DNA of 64,000 nt from Pedobacter antarcticus (GCF_900112985.1 NZ_FONS01000004.1:186001-250000); one strand, 5' to 3'. Shown: positions 36,117 through 45,927, counted from the stretch's first letter. A program made the numbers and translations. The notes: a model not told the origin generated them from the sequence alone.

Positions 36117-38501
36117 ATGTTTAAATTCGCAAGCTTTCTTTTGTTTGCCGGTATGTTTTTACTGGTGAACAGATCCTCCGCGCAATATAAAATAATTGGT
36201 AATGTATCTGGAGAAGATGGCTCGGCGGCTGCCATATCGGTTACGATTACAAATAAGGATAACTTTTCGAAAATAACACGAACGGACATTCTGGGCAGGT
36301 TCATTTTTAATGATCTTAAAAAAGACAATTATCTGCTCTTATTTTCTTCGGTAGATTTTGGGGAAATACAACACAAGCTACTACTGGCGGCAGATACTGT
36401 AATTAGTGTAAAACTCGAAAAATCGGCAATTGAGCTGCAAAATGTAGAAATTCGGTCTACAAAAGCATTAATAGAGAAAAGGGTAGACAGGACAATTTTT
36501 AATGTAAATGGGAGTGTAGCCGCAATTGGAAGTGATGCACTAGAGCTAATGAGCAAAGTTCCCGGCATCCGGGTTGTAAATGACAGGGTTTCTTTAGTCG
36601 GCAAAGGAAGTATCAATATTATGATTAATGATAAACTCACGCCACTATCTGAAGATGATTTGGCTAACTATTTAAGATCTATTCCTTCAGATCATATCTC
36701 CCGAATTGAGGTTATCACCAATCCTTCTGCTAAATATGATGCTCAGGGGAATAATGGTTTGATTAATATCGTGTTAAAGAAATCTGTTGCAGAAGGATTT
36801 AAGGGGGCAGTAAATCTCGGTTTTACTCAGGCGACTCATCATACTGGCTCCGGTGGCGGAAATTTAAGCTTTAGAAAAGATAAAATCACCTTATTCACAA
36901 ATTTCAATTTTCGTAAAGGCTCAACCGTTCCTTTTGAGCAAAGCAGTATTTTTTATCCCACGCAGACCTGGAACATAGTGAATAAAGACCGGAATTTTCG
37001 AATTGTACCCAGCGGACAATTAGGTCTGGATTATCAGATTTCAAAAAATACAATTGCCGGAATCTCTTATAATGCCGGACTGACAGATTTCCATTCTGAA
37101 GAAAATATAAAAACAACAGTATTTAATAAAGCAGGGGCGATAGATTCGCTATTGAATTCTGACGCCAATGCCAAGATCAAATCGAATTATAAGACGGCAA
37201 ATTTTTATTTGAAACAGTTAATTGATACAATGGGTAAACAGCTTGTCATTAATGCAGACTGGTTTAAGTATAGAGATGATAATCAGCGATTTTTCGATAA
37301 CACAACTTATAATCAGGATGGTGGGATAATTCCAGGATCATTTGCTCAATATCTTTCGTCAAGCGGGCAGAATATCGATCTATATACCTTAAAGGCTGAT
37401 GTGGATTTACCATACAAGGCATTTACTCTTTCTTTAGGGGCAAAAGCGAGCTTTATAAAAAATAAAAGCGATGTATCCTTCTACAGGATGAAGAATGATA
37501 TTTATGAAATTGATAATAGTCAGACCAACCTTTTTAATTACACTGAAAATACACAGGCACTTTATTTTAACCTGAATAAAACCATCAATAATTGGGATTT
37601 TCAGATGGGATTAAGAGCCGAGTATACGCAGATAGAAGGTGTGTCTGTAAATTCAACAACCGGCGATGATTATCTAAGGCTGTTTCCTACTTTATTTATA
37701 AGCTATCGGAAAAATGAAGAAAGTGAGTTTTCTTTGAACTATGGACGCCGTATTAACCGGCCAGCTTATAAAAAGCTGAACCCTTTCCGATGGTACAGTA
37801 ATCAATATTCCTATGCAGAAGGTAATCCATTTCTACGACCTTCTTACAATAATAACATCGAATTGTCCCATACCTATTCCAAGGTTTTAACTACGACATT
37901 GTCGTTCAATAATACCAATGATGGGTATAGTAATGTGAATTTTACCGACGTAAATACTAATATTCAGATCTTGCGCCCCTTGAATTTAATTACCAGCTAT
38001 CAGTATCAGTTGAGCAACTCTATTATTTTTAATCAACTGAAATGGTTAGAAAGCGTAAATCAGCTGGATGTATATTATGTTAGGTCTAATTCGTCTATTG
38101 CGCAGACTTTGCCGGGTTTAAATGGTTTTGGGGCTTATTTTTCTTCCTCCAACCAAGTTGTGTTTAATAAGGTCAGAACAATGATGGGGGAGTTGAACTT
38201 TTGGTATCAGTTCCCCGGAGTTAATGAACTGAATAAAATGAAAAGTCAATATCGTCTTGATATTGGATTTAAAAGACTGCTTTTAGATAACAAACTCCAG
38301 CTTGCATTGAATGTATCCGATATACTGAAAAGCGGAAAGGAAAGATATAGTAGTATAGTCAACGGCATAGGTCAGGAGTATAAAAACTATTATGATTCAC
38401 AATATTTACGCTTAACAGTCAGGTATAATTTCGGAAACGAAAAAATTAAGCAACAAGATCATAAGCCTGGTAATGAAGAAGAAAGACGTCGGAGTAACTG
38501 A
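36117..38501 (+). CDS. TonB-dependent receptor / outer-membrane beta-barrel family protein
   Basis: A 794-residue protein with a signal peptide (about 1-22, SSAQ), a short carboxypeptidase-regulatory-like domain (about 25-105), a plug (about 115-225, IEVITNPSAKYDAQGNNGLINIVL), and a barrel with the family segment LNYGRRINRPAYKKLNPFRW. It belongs to the small-substrate, peptide-like OMP_b-brl group typical of Bacteroidota. It is the third gene of the BlaI / M56-amidase operon. The C terminus ends with a Lys/Glu/Arg tail rather than a Phe, a little unusual for a barrel. The substrate may be cell-wall or antibiotic-related, but that is inference from the operon. Confidence 0.88.
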   Translation: MFKFASFLLFAGMFLLVNRSSAQYKIIGNVSGEDGSAAAISVTITNKDNFSKITRTDILGRFIFNDLKKDNYLLLFSSVDFGEIQHKLLLAADTVISVKLEKSAIELQNVEIRSTKALIEKRVDRTIFNVNGSVAAIGSDALELMSKVPGIRVVNDRVSLVGKGSINIMINDKLTPLSEDDLANYLRSIPSDHISRIEVITNPSAKYDAQGNNGLINIVLKKSVAEGFKGAVNLGFTQATHHTGSGGGNLSFRKDKITLFTNFNFRKGSTVPFEQSSIFYPTQTWNIVNKDRNFRIVPSGQLGLDYQISKNTIAGISYNAGLTDFHSEENIKTTVFNKAGAIDSLLNSDANAKIKSNYKTANFYLKQLIDTMGKQLVINADWFKYRDDNQRFFDNTTYNQDGGIIPGSFAQYLSSSGQNIDLYTLKADVDLPYKAFTLSLGAKASFIKNKSDVSFYRMKNDIYEIDNSQTNLFNYTENTQALYFNLNKTINNWDFQMGLRAEYTQIEGVSVNSTTGDDYLRLFPTLFISYRKNEESEFSLNYGRRINRPAYKKLNPFRWYSNQYSYAEGNPFLRPSYNNNIELSHTYSKVLTTTLSFNNTNDGYSNVNFTDVNTNIQILRPLNLITSYQYQLSNSIIFNQLKWLESVNQLDVYYVRSNSSIAQTLPGLNGFGAYFSSSNQVVFNKVRTMMGELNFWYQFPGVNELNKMKSQYRLDIGFKRLLLDNKLQLALNVSDILKSGKERYSSIVNGIGQEYKNYYDSQYLRLTVRYNFGNEKIKQQDHKPGNEEERRRSN

Positions 38502-38612
38502 TTTACAGCTGATCATTATTTATATTGCGACTTCTGGCGATTTAGTAATGGCAAGATGGCCCGATTAAAAGCCTTTGCTGTTAAAAAGGAGTAACTTTCA
38601 AAAGTGATTAGT

Positions 38613-39050
38613 ATGAAAAATAAAATATTATTATTCGCGATAATTCTAATTTCGTCACTGACTTCTGAAAAGCTGGCAGGACAGACGAAAAAAGATGTCT
38701 ATTATGTCGTAGATACCCTAAGTACTGCTCCTAATAATAAGATTGCTGAGTTGGGGACGGAAGGAAACCTTAAGTATATAAGTTTTTATTGCAAGTGTGT
38801 CCCCCCTTACAACAGAAATTTAACTTTCGTTTATGATCCAGGTAAACAAAACGTTCAGATTCTTAGAGAAATTAATCATCCGACTCTTTCATGGAAGGAT
38901 TTACAAGAGTTAATCGTAAAGGCCGGGGCTGAGTTTAAGCATCAGTATAATCTGACGATACTAGAAGTACTACCCGACAAAACCTATAGATCAGCAAACG
39001 TTAGACTGGTACTATACCCCGAAACTACCGTGGATTTTGAGAAGCTTTAG
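38613..39050 (+). CDS. secreted protein of unknown function
   Basis: About 145 residues from the ATG at 38613 (MKNKILLFAIILISSLTS signal peptide, then KLAGQ); a GTG at 38604 would add three residues. The mature protein has one Cys-x-Cys (YCKCVPPYN) and a beta-rich pattern ending VRLVLYPETTVDFEKL. No family is recognised. It lies 111 bases after the receptor gene on the same strand, so it may be co-transcribed, and is followed by the large hairpin at 39127-39214. Confidence 0.75.
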   Translation: MKNKILLFAIILISSLTSEKLAGQTKKDVYYVVDTLSTAPNNKIAELGTEGNLKYISFYCKCVPPYNRNLTFVYDPGKQNVQILREINHPTLSWKDLQELIVKAGAEFKHQYNLTILEVLPDKTYRSANVRLVLYPETTVDFEKL

Positions 39051-39126
39051 CATTACCATAGCGTTTGAAAACTTCCACCTAAGAAGAAGTGATGTTGACA
39101 CATTTCAGTTTAAAGTCTAATAAAAA

Positions 39127-39214
39127 AAAAGCACAAGTTATATTTAAAGATGAAGTGAACCCCAAAAGTTGGACAAAAACTTTTGGGGTTCACTTCAAAA
39201 TGACTTGTGCTTTT
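39127..39214. terminator. nested hairpin with IS-end-like palindrome between convergent genes
   Basis: The outer stem AAAAGCACAAGT (39127-39138) / ACTTGTGCTTTT (39203-39214) is a perfect 12-bp pair and looks like a two-way terminator for the converging genes. Within it sits a perfect 19-bp inverted repeat, GAAGTGAACCCCAAAAGTT (39152-39170), loop GGACAAA, and its inverse (39178-39196). The word GTGAACCCCAAAAGTTGGACA in the left arm and loop resembles the ends of IS3/IS150-type insertion sequences. Confidence 0.75.
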
Positions 39215-39223
39215 CTTTAATTT

Positions 39224-39436
39224 TTAAAGGCCTGAACAAACCTGGTAATGAATATATGACATGTTAGCTATTTCTCTTGTAGAAAATCCACCAGCCCAAA
39301 ACATTTCAGCTCCCATGTCAAATGCATATTGAAGACAATTTCTAGAAGGCGCAAGTCTTCCAGTAGATGCATTTAAACTTGTTGACATTAATAATACGAT
39401 AGCTAATAATCCGAAGTACTTTTTAGTTGTTTTCAT
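39224..39436 (-). CDS. small secreted peptide
   Basis: A 70-residue product from the ATG at 39436 (MKTTKKYFGLLAIVLLMSTSLNAS signal peptide), leaving a mature part of about 47 residues with two Cys (NCLQYAF and YQVC) that could form a disulfide, and an aromatic-rich centre (MFWAGGFSTREIANMSYIHY). A TATATTTG promoter -7-like word lies about 45 bases upstream of the start. It is convergent with the secreted protein across the nested hairpin. I do not recognise it; a signalling or antibacterial peptide are both possible. Confidence 0.6.
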   Translation of the reverse strand: MKTTKKYFGLLAIVLLMSTSLNASTGRLAPSRNCLQYAFDMGAEMFWAGGFSTREIANMSYIHYQVCSGL

Positions 39437-39616
39437 AAATTTAAATTTTAGTAAAAAAATACACTGTAATAGATAAATCAAATATATACCTAAAATAATT
39501 TCCCTTTTTGTTATAATGATTATTCGGGAATATTAAGTTATTATTTGCTGAGGTCAATCTATTATATGCTTACCATAGCTGCAGGTTAGACAAGAAATAG
39601 GTTAAACATAAGCAAG

Positions 39617-41986
39617 CTAAAGCCTGCTCTGTTCACTTGTTTTCCCCTTAAGGGCTTTACTCTTCAGCGCATTATTACCTAGGTTATATTTGAAGCTGAA
39701 CCGGATGTTTTGAGTATCTCCGTAATAGGTAAATGAGTTACGTTGATCGGCGTAATTGGAACTTACCGTCATTTTCTCACCACGGTAAACATCGGATATC
39801 ATTAAGCCAATTTCCGCTCTGTTGCTAAATAGTTTTTTACTGGCACTAAAATTTAGACTGCTCATAGAACTCACTTTGGCCGGGCCTTGTATGCCACCTG
39901 TGGTAAAGCTGAAGTTGACGTTAGCGCTAAATCCATCGCTTTTGCTAATTATATATTGCTGGTCTATATTGGCGTTTAATGAATTGGTCCGGTTGTACAG
40001 CATAGTCCCATCGCTTAACTTGAAGCTGCTTTCAACTCGGTTCGGTCCAGCCTGCAGGTCGATAGTGAACCAAGGCGCTAGTTGGAAGTTGGCGCTAAAA
40101 TCGATACCATAATAGCGGTTTCCAGGGATGTTAGTAACCTTTTGGATCAGTAAATTATTTACATTATCCTGGAAAGGTAGTTGAATTGTGGGATTTTGTT
40201 CATAGCTGTAATAAGCTTCAGCCCTATAGTTACCTTTATAAGCATAACTTATGCTAAGCTTGTCGGTAATAGCCGGCTTGAGCTTAGCATCACCTACCAG
40301 GTAAGAATTTGGACTGAAATAAGTTTTTGAAGGATTTAGATAGCTGTATTGCGGACGACTAATCCGCCTGCCATAAGACAGGCCTAAAGTATGACTGTCA
40401 TTAAGCTTGTTCTGCGCAAAGAAAGTCGGGAACAAATTGTAATAACTCTGTCTGTTCATCTCCTGCTGTTGGCTCGAATTTCCCAGTGTGGCGGTGTGTT
40501 CAGCGCGTAGTCCCGCCTTTAAGCTCCAGTTTTTGATTTCCTTATGGAGACCGATATAACCTGCCAGTACCGATTCATCATACCGGTAGGTATTGCTGAG
40601 CGCGGGATCGGCAGCAAAACTACCGGGCAGGTATTGCTGAAAATCCTGTTTATTATCAGCATTCACTTTGCTATATTTTAAACCGCTTTCCAATTCAAAC
40701 AGCGGCATATTGTTACGGTAATCCAGCTGGGTGCTAAACAACCGGATCTGCTGATCATTGTTGTTTTTAAACCGGCCAAAGTAAGAATCCGCTACGTGGT
40801 AAATTGTACTGATATCTTGATCTGCCCTGTTAAGATCTTTCGTGAAATCTGCATTCAGATTCAATGATTCTTTAGCTGAGAAACGATGTTCATAGGAGAT
40901 ATTATAAGCCTTATTACTGCGTGGCGTGGTCCGTTCATTTCGTGTGTCGAAGCTATATTTATACTGTCCGTTTTCATAGATAGCCGTAGGTATCAGGTAA
41001 AGTGCATGATTCTTTTTTGCAATATATCCGTTTGTGCCGATTGTGATAGTATTAAGACTGTCCGGCGTATACTCCACATTAAACCGATAGGTATGCTCAG
41101 CATCTCGGAAATTCTTTCGCCTGAGTGTGTTATACCAGGTCTGCTGCTGGACAACATAATCAGTTATTTCACTGATCTCATTATAAAAGATTCCATTACC
41201 AAAAGTATAATTGGCAGCAGCAGCAAATTTCTGCCCTTTTATATACTGGTTTGTACCGAAATTACTTTTGGCATAAATTCCCTGGGTGTGGCTACTATTT
41301 ATTGAGCCTTTGTAGCCGCTTTGCAGGTTGTTTTTTAGTTTAATATTGATAACTGCGCTACCAGATGCATCGTATTTTGCGGGTGGGTTAGTAATAATCT
41401 CTACAGACTTGACTTCGTTACCACCGGTACTTTCCAGAAATGCTTTCAATTCATCACCGGAGAGATAAACTTTTTTATCGTTAATGGTCACCAAAATAGA
41501 TTTACTGCCGCGCAAGGAAAGCTCCCCGCCACCGGACTGGACCCCGGGCGCACGTTTGACGATCTCCCAGGCATTAGCGGATGATAGCACGGTATTCTCT
41601 ACACTGAATTCCACCCGGTCTATTTTACGTATGATCTTAGGTTTAATGGTTGTGATTTGTACTTCGGCAAGCTGCGAAACCTCATCTTGTAAATTTATAA
41701 TTGGTAGCTCCATATCTCTATCCACCTCAACTGATTGCTCAAAGGATACAAAACCGACTACATTGATCAATATTTTATAATCATCCTTGGCTAGTCCTGC
41801 GAATTTGAACGCTCCGTCCGGGGTCGCAACGGCCCGTTGGTTAAAGCTGCTATCTTTACTGCTCTTCAATGTTATATTAGCATAAGGAACAGCAATGTGT
41901 TTTTCGTCCCGGATATGACCTGACAAAGTAAGATTTTGTGTGAATCCTGCCAGAGGCAGTAATAATAGAGAAAATAAAATGCGCAT
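39617..41986 (-). CDS. TonB-dependent receptor / outer-membrane beta-barrel family protein
   Basis: A 789-residue protein with a signal peptide (about 1-17), a carboxypeptidase-regulatory-like domain (about 18-95, LSGHIRDEKHIAVPYANITL), a plug (about 110-210, with IITNPPAKYDASGSAVINIKL) and a barrel containing LGLSYGRRISRPQYSYLNPSKTY. It is of the same group as the receptor of the M56-amidase operon, as the parallel YDAxG and GRRIxRP segments show. It is transcribed divergently from an OmpR-type two-component pair, which probably regulates it. Substrate unknown. Confidence 0.9.
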   Translation of the reverse strand: MRILFSLLLLPLAGFTQNLTLSGHIRDEKHIAVPYANITLKSSKDSSFNQRAVATPDGAFKFAGLAKDDYKILINVVGFVSFEQSVEVDRDMELPIINLQDEVSQLAEVQITTIKPKIIRKIDRVEFSVENTVLSSANAWEIVKRAPGVQSGGGELSLRGSKSILVTINDKKVYLSGDELKAFLESTGGNEVKSVEIITNPPAKYDASGSAVINIKLKNNLQSGYKGSINSSHTQGIYAKSNFGTNQYIKGQKFAAAANYTFGNGIFYNEISEITDYVVQQQTWYNTLRRKNFRDAEHTYRFNVEYTPDSLNTITIGTNGYIAKKNHALYLIPTAIYENGQYKYSFDTRNERTTPRSNKAYNISYEHRFSAKESLNLNADFTKDLNRADQDISTIYHVADSYFGRFKNNNDQQIRLFSTQLDYRNNMPLFELESGLKYSKVNADNKQDFQQYLPGSFAADPALSNTYRYDESVLAGYIGLHKEIKNWSLKAGLRAEHTATLGNSSQQQEMNRQSYYNLFPTFFAQNKLNDSHTLGLSYGRRISRPQYSYLNPSKTYFSPNSYLVGDAKLKPAITDKLSISYAYKGNYRAEAYYSYEQNPTIQLPFQDNVNNLLIQKVTNIPGNRYYGIDFSANFQLAPWFTIDLQAGPNRVESSFKLSDGTMLYNRTNSLNANIDQQYIISKSDGFSANVNFSFTTGGIQGPAKVSSMSSLNFSASKKLFSNRAEIGLMISDVYRGEKMTVSSNYADQRNSFTYYGDTQNIRFSFKYNLGNNALKSKALKGKTSEQSRL

Positions 41987-42035
41987 AGTGTTTGATTAGA
42001 TGCCTCAAACATCTATAAACCTGTACTTGCTTTTG

Positions 42036-42062
42036 GTTAATGCTTTGTTAACGGTAGGTTAA
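42036..42062. promoter_or_regulatory. three GTTAA direct repeats at 11-base spacing, predicted response-regulator site
   Basis: GTTAA begins at 42036, 42047 and 42058, exactly one helical turn apart, as seen for OmpR/PhoB-type regulators that bind direct repeats head-to-tail. The repeats lie in the 125-base gap between the divergent TonB-receptor and histidine-kinase genes, so either or both may be controlled. Confidence 0.55.
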
Positions 42063-42111
42063 TGGCTAATGAAAATTTAGGAATAACCTGGAAGTCCAAT
42101 ATCTTTAGAAA

Positions 42112-43428
42112 ATGAAACGGAAAATAAAGTACTTGATCTGGGGTTGCAGCACAGCCATAATAGCGTTAACTGCTATCCAGACATATTTTATTTACAATAC
42201 TTATATTCTTAAAGAGAAAGACGCAGAAACATTGGTTAGGGCAGAACTCACCCGGATGGAGAGCGAAATAAATATTGATTCGATCCGGAATGACTGGTTT
42301 ACACAGGCCGAAATGCTTGTACGTACAAAAGGTGCTGAAGCTGCGGCCGCTTTTTTAAGTCGCGGTTCACCCGCAATTAGCAGGCAGGTTAGTGCTTATA
42401 TCAGAAAGAATAAAATTTTAGAAAAATACAAAACCACTTATGAGGTAATTATTCATAAGGTTTCTCTTCAAGGTGATGGTTCCGTGCTAAATCTGAACAA
42501 CAAACGTTGGTTTGCAAACGGAGTCGTTAACGGTGGCCACCAATTAATACTTCATGATCTGATTTCAAATAGTGATGCTGACGGAGCTTTGGTACGAAAC
42601 TTTAATTCGCGGTCAACTTTCACTATTCATGGCGGCAGTAGTAGTATTCTCCGTGAAATGCTTGGCTTACTTATCTTTTCGGTGGTCCTGTTAACGGTAG
42701 TGATCCTGCTTTTTTATTTTTCCATCAGGAGCCTGATTACGCAGAAAAAGATAGCAGATCTGCAGACGGATTTCATCAACAATATCACCCATGAATTTAA
42801 TACACCCTTAGCGACAATGGGTATTGCGCTGAGTACGGTCAGGTCTCAATTATTATTAATGGAAGATAACGGTATCAGCTCGAATGGATTAAATGTTCTT
42901 GACCGCCAGTATCACCGTTTAAAAAAATTGATAGATCAGGTTGTTACGCATACAGGCGTAACCGGACAGCTGGTACTTAACAAGGTAGAAATACCGTTAT
43001 TGGATTTCCTGGAAAAACTGCTCGACGACTTCCAGTCAGCTCATTCCGGCATTGAGCTTATTCGCAAACTTAAAGAGGTTCCCAAAGAAATTCTGGCTGA
43101 TCCTTTTTATCTCACCACAGCGATAACCAACCTATTGGGAAACGGAGTGAAATATGGTGGTACGCAACTTATAGTTGATGTGATGAAGCAGGAGGATCGC
43201 TGCCGGGTTATGATAACGGACAACGGAATCGGCATTGCACAGGCAGATATCAGCAATATTTTTCATAAGTTTTACCGCGTGGAAAAGGGTGATATACATA
43301 CCACCAAGGGGCTTGGCCTTGGTTTGTTTTACACGCGCAGCATAGCAGGCGCTCACGGTGGAGAGCTCAGCGTTCAAAGCATCCCCGGGACAGGATCCAC
43401 TTTTACATTGATTATTCCTCTCGCATGA
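42112..43428 (+). CDS. sensor histidine kinase
   Basis: A 438-residue membrane kinase. First membrane segment about 8-28, periplasmic part about 30-180, second segment about 185-205, no clear HAMP domain, then HisKA with the phospho-acceptor His227 in NNITHEFNTPLATMG, and HATPase with N-box AITNLLGNGVKYGG, DNGIGI and GLGLGLFYTRSIAGAHGG. It overlaps the response-regulator start by 4 bases. The signal is unknown, but the divergent TonB receptor is the likely output or partner. Confidence 0.92.
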   Translation: MKRKIKYLIWGCSTAIIALTAIQTYFIYNTYILKEKDAETLVRAELTRMESEINIDSIRNDWFTQAEMLVRTKGAEAAAAFLSRGSPAISRQVSAYIRKNKILEKYKTTYEVIIHKVSLQGDGSVLNLNNKRWFANGVVNGGHQLILHDLISNSDADGALVRNFNSRSTFTIHGGSSSILREMLGLLIFSVVLLTVVILLFYFSIRSLITQKKIADLQTDFINNITHEFNTPLATMGIALSTVRSQLLLMEDNGISSNGLNVLDRQYHRLKKLIDQVVTHTGVTGQLVLNKVEIPLLDFLEKLLDDFQSAHSGIELIRKLKEVPKEILADPFYLTTAITNLLGNGVKYGGTQLIVDVMKQEDRCRVMITDNGIGIAQADISNIFHKFYRVEKGDIHTTKGLGLGLFYTRSIAGAHGGELSVQSIPGTGSTFTLIIPLA

Positions 43429-44102
43429 AACATATTTTAATGACCGAAGATGACCTGGATTTTGGCGGTATTCTGAAGCAATACCTGGAACTGGCGGGTT
43501 TTAGGGTAACATGGAAGCTTCATGGTGAGCAGGCACTGGCACATCTGAAAACAGAAATTCCTGATATCTGCGTGCTGGACGTAATGATGCCAGTAATGGA
43601 CGGTTTCACATTAGCGGAAAATATTATATTGATATACCCTGATATGCCCTTTGTTTTCTTAACCGCAAGGAGCCAAAAGGACGACCGCCTTAAAGGCCTT
43701 GGATTAGGTGCTGATGACTATATAGTTAAACCTTTTGAAGCCGAGGAGCTCGTTCTGCGGATCAAAAATATTCTGGCACGTAGTACGCAGGCGGGAATGC
43801 TTTTACCTGAAGTTCTGCTGCTTGGACAATATAAATTTGATCATCAAAGCCTTTTATTGATACACAATTCCGGTAATATTCGCCTGACTGAAAAAGAAGC
43901 CTTACTACTGCGTCATTTCTACTTGAATAAGAACCGGTTGATTAAGCGGGAAGAGATCCTGTTACAGCTATGGAAAAGCGACGATTATTTCTCGGGACGC
44001 AGCCTGGATGTGTTTGTAAGTAGACTGCGCAAATACCTCAGTGCAGATGACCAGATTTCACTGTCAACAGTAAGGGGGATAGGATTCGAATTTAAGTATT
44101 AA
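43425..44102 (+). CDS. OmpR-family response regulator
   Basis: A 225-residue regulator with a receiver domain (phospho-acceptor Asp52 in CVLDVMMPVMDG, acidic pair TEDD, Lys in YIVKPFEAEEL) and an OmpR winged helix (about 130-225, RLTEKEALLLRHFYLNKN, SRLRKYLSADD, RGIGFEF). It follows the kinase with a 4-base overlap. The 11-base-spaced GTTAA repeats upstream of the pair are the natural binding site. Confidence 0.94.
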   Translation: MKHILMTEDDLDFGGILKQYLELAGFRVTWKLHGEQALAHLKTEIPDICVLDVMMPVMDGFTLAENIILIYPDMPFVFLTARSQKDDRLKGLGLGADDYIVKPFEAEELVLRIKNILARSTQAGMLLPEVLLLGQYKFDHQSLLLIHNSGNIRLTEKEALLLRHFYLNKNRLIKREEILLQLWKSDDYFSGRSLDVFVSRLRKYLSADDQISLSTVRGIGFEFKY

Positions 44103-44161
44103 TAGGGCCAAAACAGCAGAAAGCAGGATTGCTAAGCTTGTTAGATTTCAATTGTACCTTA

Positions 44162-44869
44162 TTAAAGCTTTCGCATCATTTCGTTGAAAAATATATCATG
44201 ATAGGATTTACCGATCGCGATCTCATGTTTTCTAATAACTACATCATGATGATCAAAAGAATCTATTTTAGATTTATTGATAATATATGAACGATTTATG
44301 CGTAAGAATTCCACTTTAGGAAGCCATTCATAGATGTTTTTAATGGTCATACGAGATATAATCCGTTGCTCTTCCAGTTGGAAAATAACATAATCCTTCA
44401 AACCTTCAATAAAGAGAATATCACTGAGATTAATTTTAAAAAATCGGCGATCAGATTTCACAAAGATGTAGTCTTCTGCGACTTTTTCTACACTTTTCTG
44501 CTCCTCGTCTATTAAAAGTGCATGGTAGGCAATGGCCTTCTCTACAGCTTTGCGAAAACGGGCATCATTTATAGGCTTAACTATATAATCTACAGCATCT
44601 AACTCGTAACTATCTACGGCGTATTCTGAATACGCAGTCGTAAAAATTACCAATGTGGTTTTCGGAATTATTCGTGCAAACTCTATTCCACTGATGCCTG
44701 GCATGTTAATATCTAAAAAAACTAGATCAACCGCTGTCTCTTGTATAAAAAGGCCGGCAGATGTCGCATTGTTAAAACTGCCTAAGAGTTCTAATTGTAC
44801 AATCTGATCAACTAATTTTTTTACACCCTTGCGTGCTATAGGTTCGTCATCAACTATAATACATCTCAC
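44162..44869 (-). CDS. LytTR-family response regulator
   Basis: A 235-residue regulator with a receiver domain (Asp53 in DLVFLDINMPGISG, VDDEP acidic pair, Lys in YIVKPINDARF) and a LytTR DNA-binding domain (about 135-235, RFFKINLSDILFIEGLKDYV and EFLRINRSYIINKSKIDSF). The start codon is GTG at 44869, which overlaps the stop of the upstream kinase (GTGA). It forms a LytS/LytTR pair and is the last gene of a run that begins with a TonB receptor. Confidence 0.92.
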   Translation of the reverse strand: MRCIIVDDEPIARKGVKKLVDQIVQLELLGSFNNATSAGLFIQETAVDLVFLDINMPGISGIEFARIIPKTTLVIFTTAYSEYAVDSYELDAVDYIVKPINDARFRKAVEKAIAYHALLIDEEQKSVEKVAEDYIFVKSDRRFFKINLSDILFIEGLKDYVIFQLEEQRIISRMTIKNIYEWLPKVEFLRINRSYIINKSKIDSFDHHDVVIRKHEIAIGKSYHDIFFNEMMRKL

Positions 44870-45927
44870 AGTTTTAAGATTAATTTCACGGTATAAGTAT
44901 CAGTTGATTCGCTCTTCGTTAATGAATAGCTATTTGCGTAGAGCAAATTTAGCCTTCGAACGATATTGGTCAACCCAATGCCGCCTATTTTTCGTGAAAC
45001 AGGCTGTGCAGGTTTTGAATTCTCACATATAAATTGAAGTTCTTTATTTTCCAGCTTAAAAACAACATGAACATAAGAAGATCCATGGCTATCCAAATTG
45101 TGTTTTACAGCATTTTCAACAAAGGGTATAAATAGCAAGGGGGCAACAAAAATCGAATTAAGGTCGCCTTTACTTTCCATGATAAACGTAAACTGTTCTC
45201 TCCGTACTTTTTCCAATTCCAGATAATCGTTCAATAATTGAATATCATCTGTCAGACGAACCTTTTCTTTAAAGCTGTCTGTAAATTGATATTTCAATAA
45301 GTCGTCTAATTTAGTTAAAATATGAGAAGCCATCTCAGGGTCTTCGTCTACTAATATATGGGCATTGTTAATGGTGTTAAATAGAAAATGCGGATTAATT
45401 TGACTTTTCAAAAATTTCAATTCTGACTCTCCTGCAGCTTTTTGCAATTCCTGTTCTTTAATATTGCTATACATTAATGGTTTAAACAATAAGACAGTTG
45501 ACATGCCGAAAATGAACAAAATAATGGCCAGAAAGGACGAAGATAGGCTCAGAAAGAGAGCAAAAATGCTGGGCTCTTGCCGGCTGACGGCGATATCATA
45601 AAATAGGTCTTGCAAAACCATTAGTATCAAGAGGGCTAAAATTGTAAATAGCACCACAGCTATTAGATACGCTATCATCTTGTCTTTAGCCAGAAAATAA
45701 GGGAACAATAAGTAAACGTTGACATACACCAGCATATTCATAAATAAATAGTAAGTGATCCAGCCACAAAAACGATTGAAGGAAAGATTTAAACTGTCCG
45801 GGGCATCGAAAAATATACCAATTGTAATAAGTAGCATAATAACTTGTAAAGTAAGATGCCGGGGTACGCGATACTTATCTTGTGTCAAGAATGCGATTCC
45901 TTTATTATTTTCCGTTATAAATTCCAT
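44866..45927 (-). CDS. LytS-type sensor histidine kinase
   Basis: A 353-residue kinase, start ATG 45927 sharing one base with the upstream stop (TGATG). Four membrane segments (about 25-150), then the His_kinase internal region with the phospho-acceptor His180 in KSQINPHFLFNTINNAHIL and an HATPase with the Asn box PFVENAVKHNLDSHG and GIGLTNIVRRL. It is intact and should phosphorylate the LytTR regulator next to it. The gene upstream is a degenerate relative. Signal unknown. Confidence 0.92.
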   Translation of the reverse strand: MEFITENNKGIAFLTQDKYRVPRHLTLQVIMLLITIGIFFDAPDSLNLSFNRFCGWITYYLFMNMLVYVNVYLLFPYFLAKDKMIAYLIAVVLFTILALLILMVLQDLFYDIAVSRQEPSIFALFLSLSSSFLAIILFIFGMSTVLLFKPLMYSNIKEQELQKAAGESELKFLKSQINPHFLFNTINNAHILVDEDPEMASHILTKLDDLLKYQFTDSFKEKVRLTDDIQLLNDYLELEKVRREQFTFIMESKGDLNSIFVAPLLFIPFVENAVKHNLDSHGSSYVHVVFKLENKELQFICENSKPAQPVSRKIGGIGLTNIVRRLNLLYANSYSLTKSESTDTYTVKLILKL

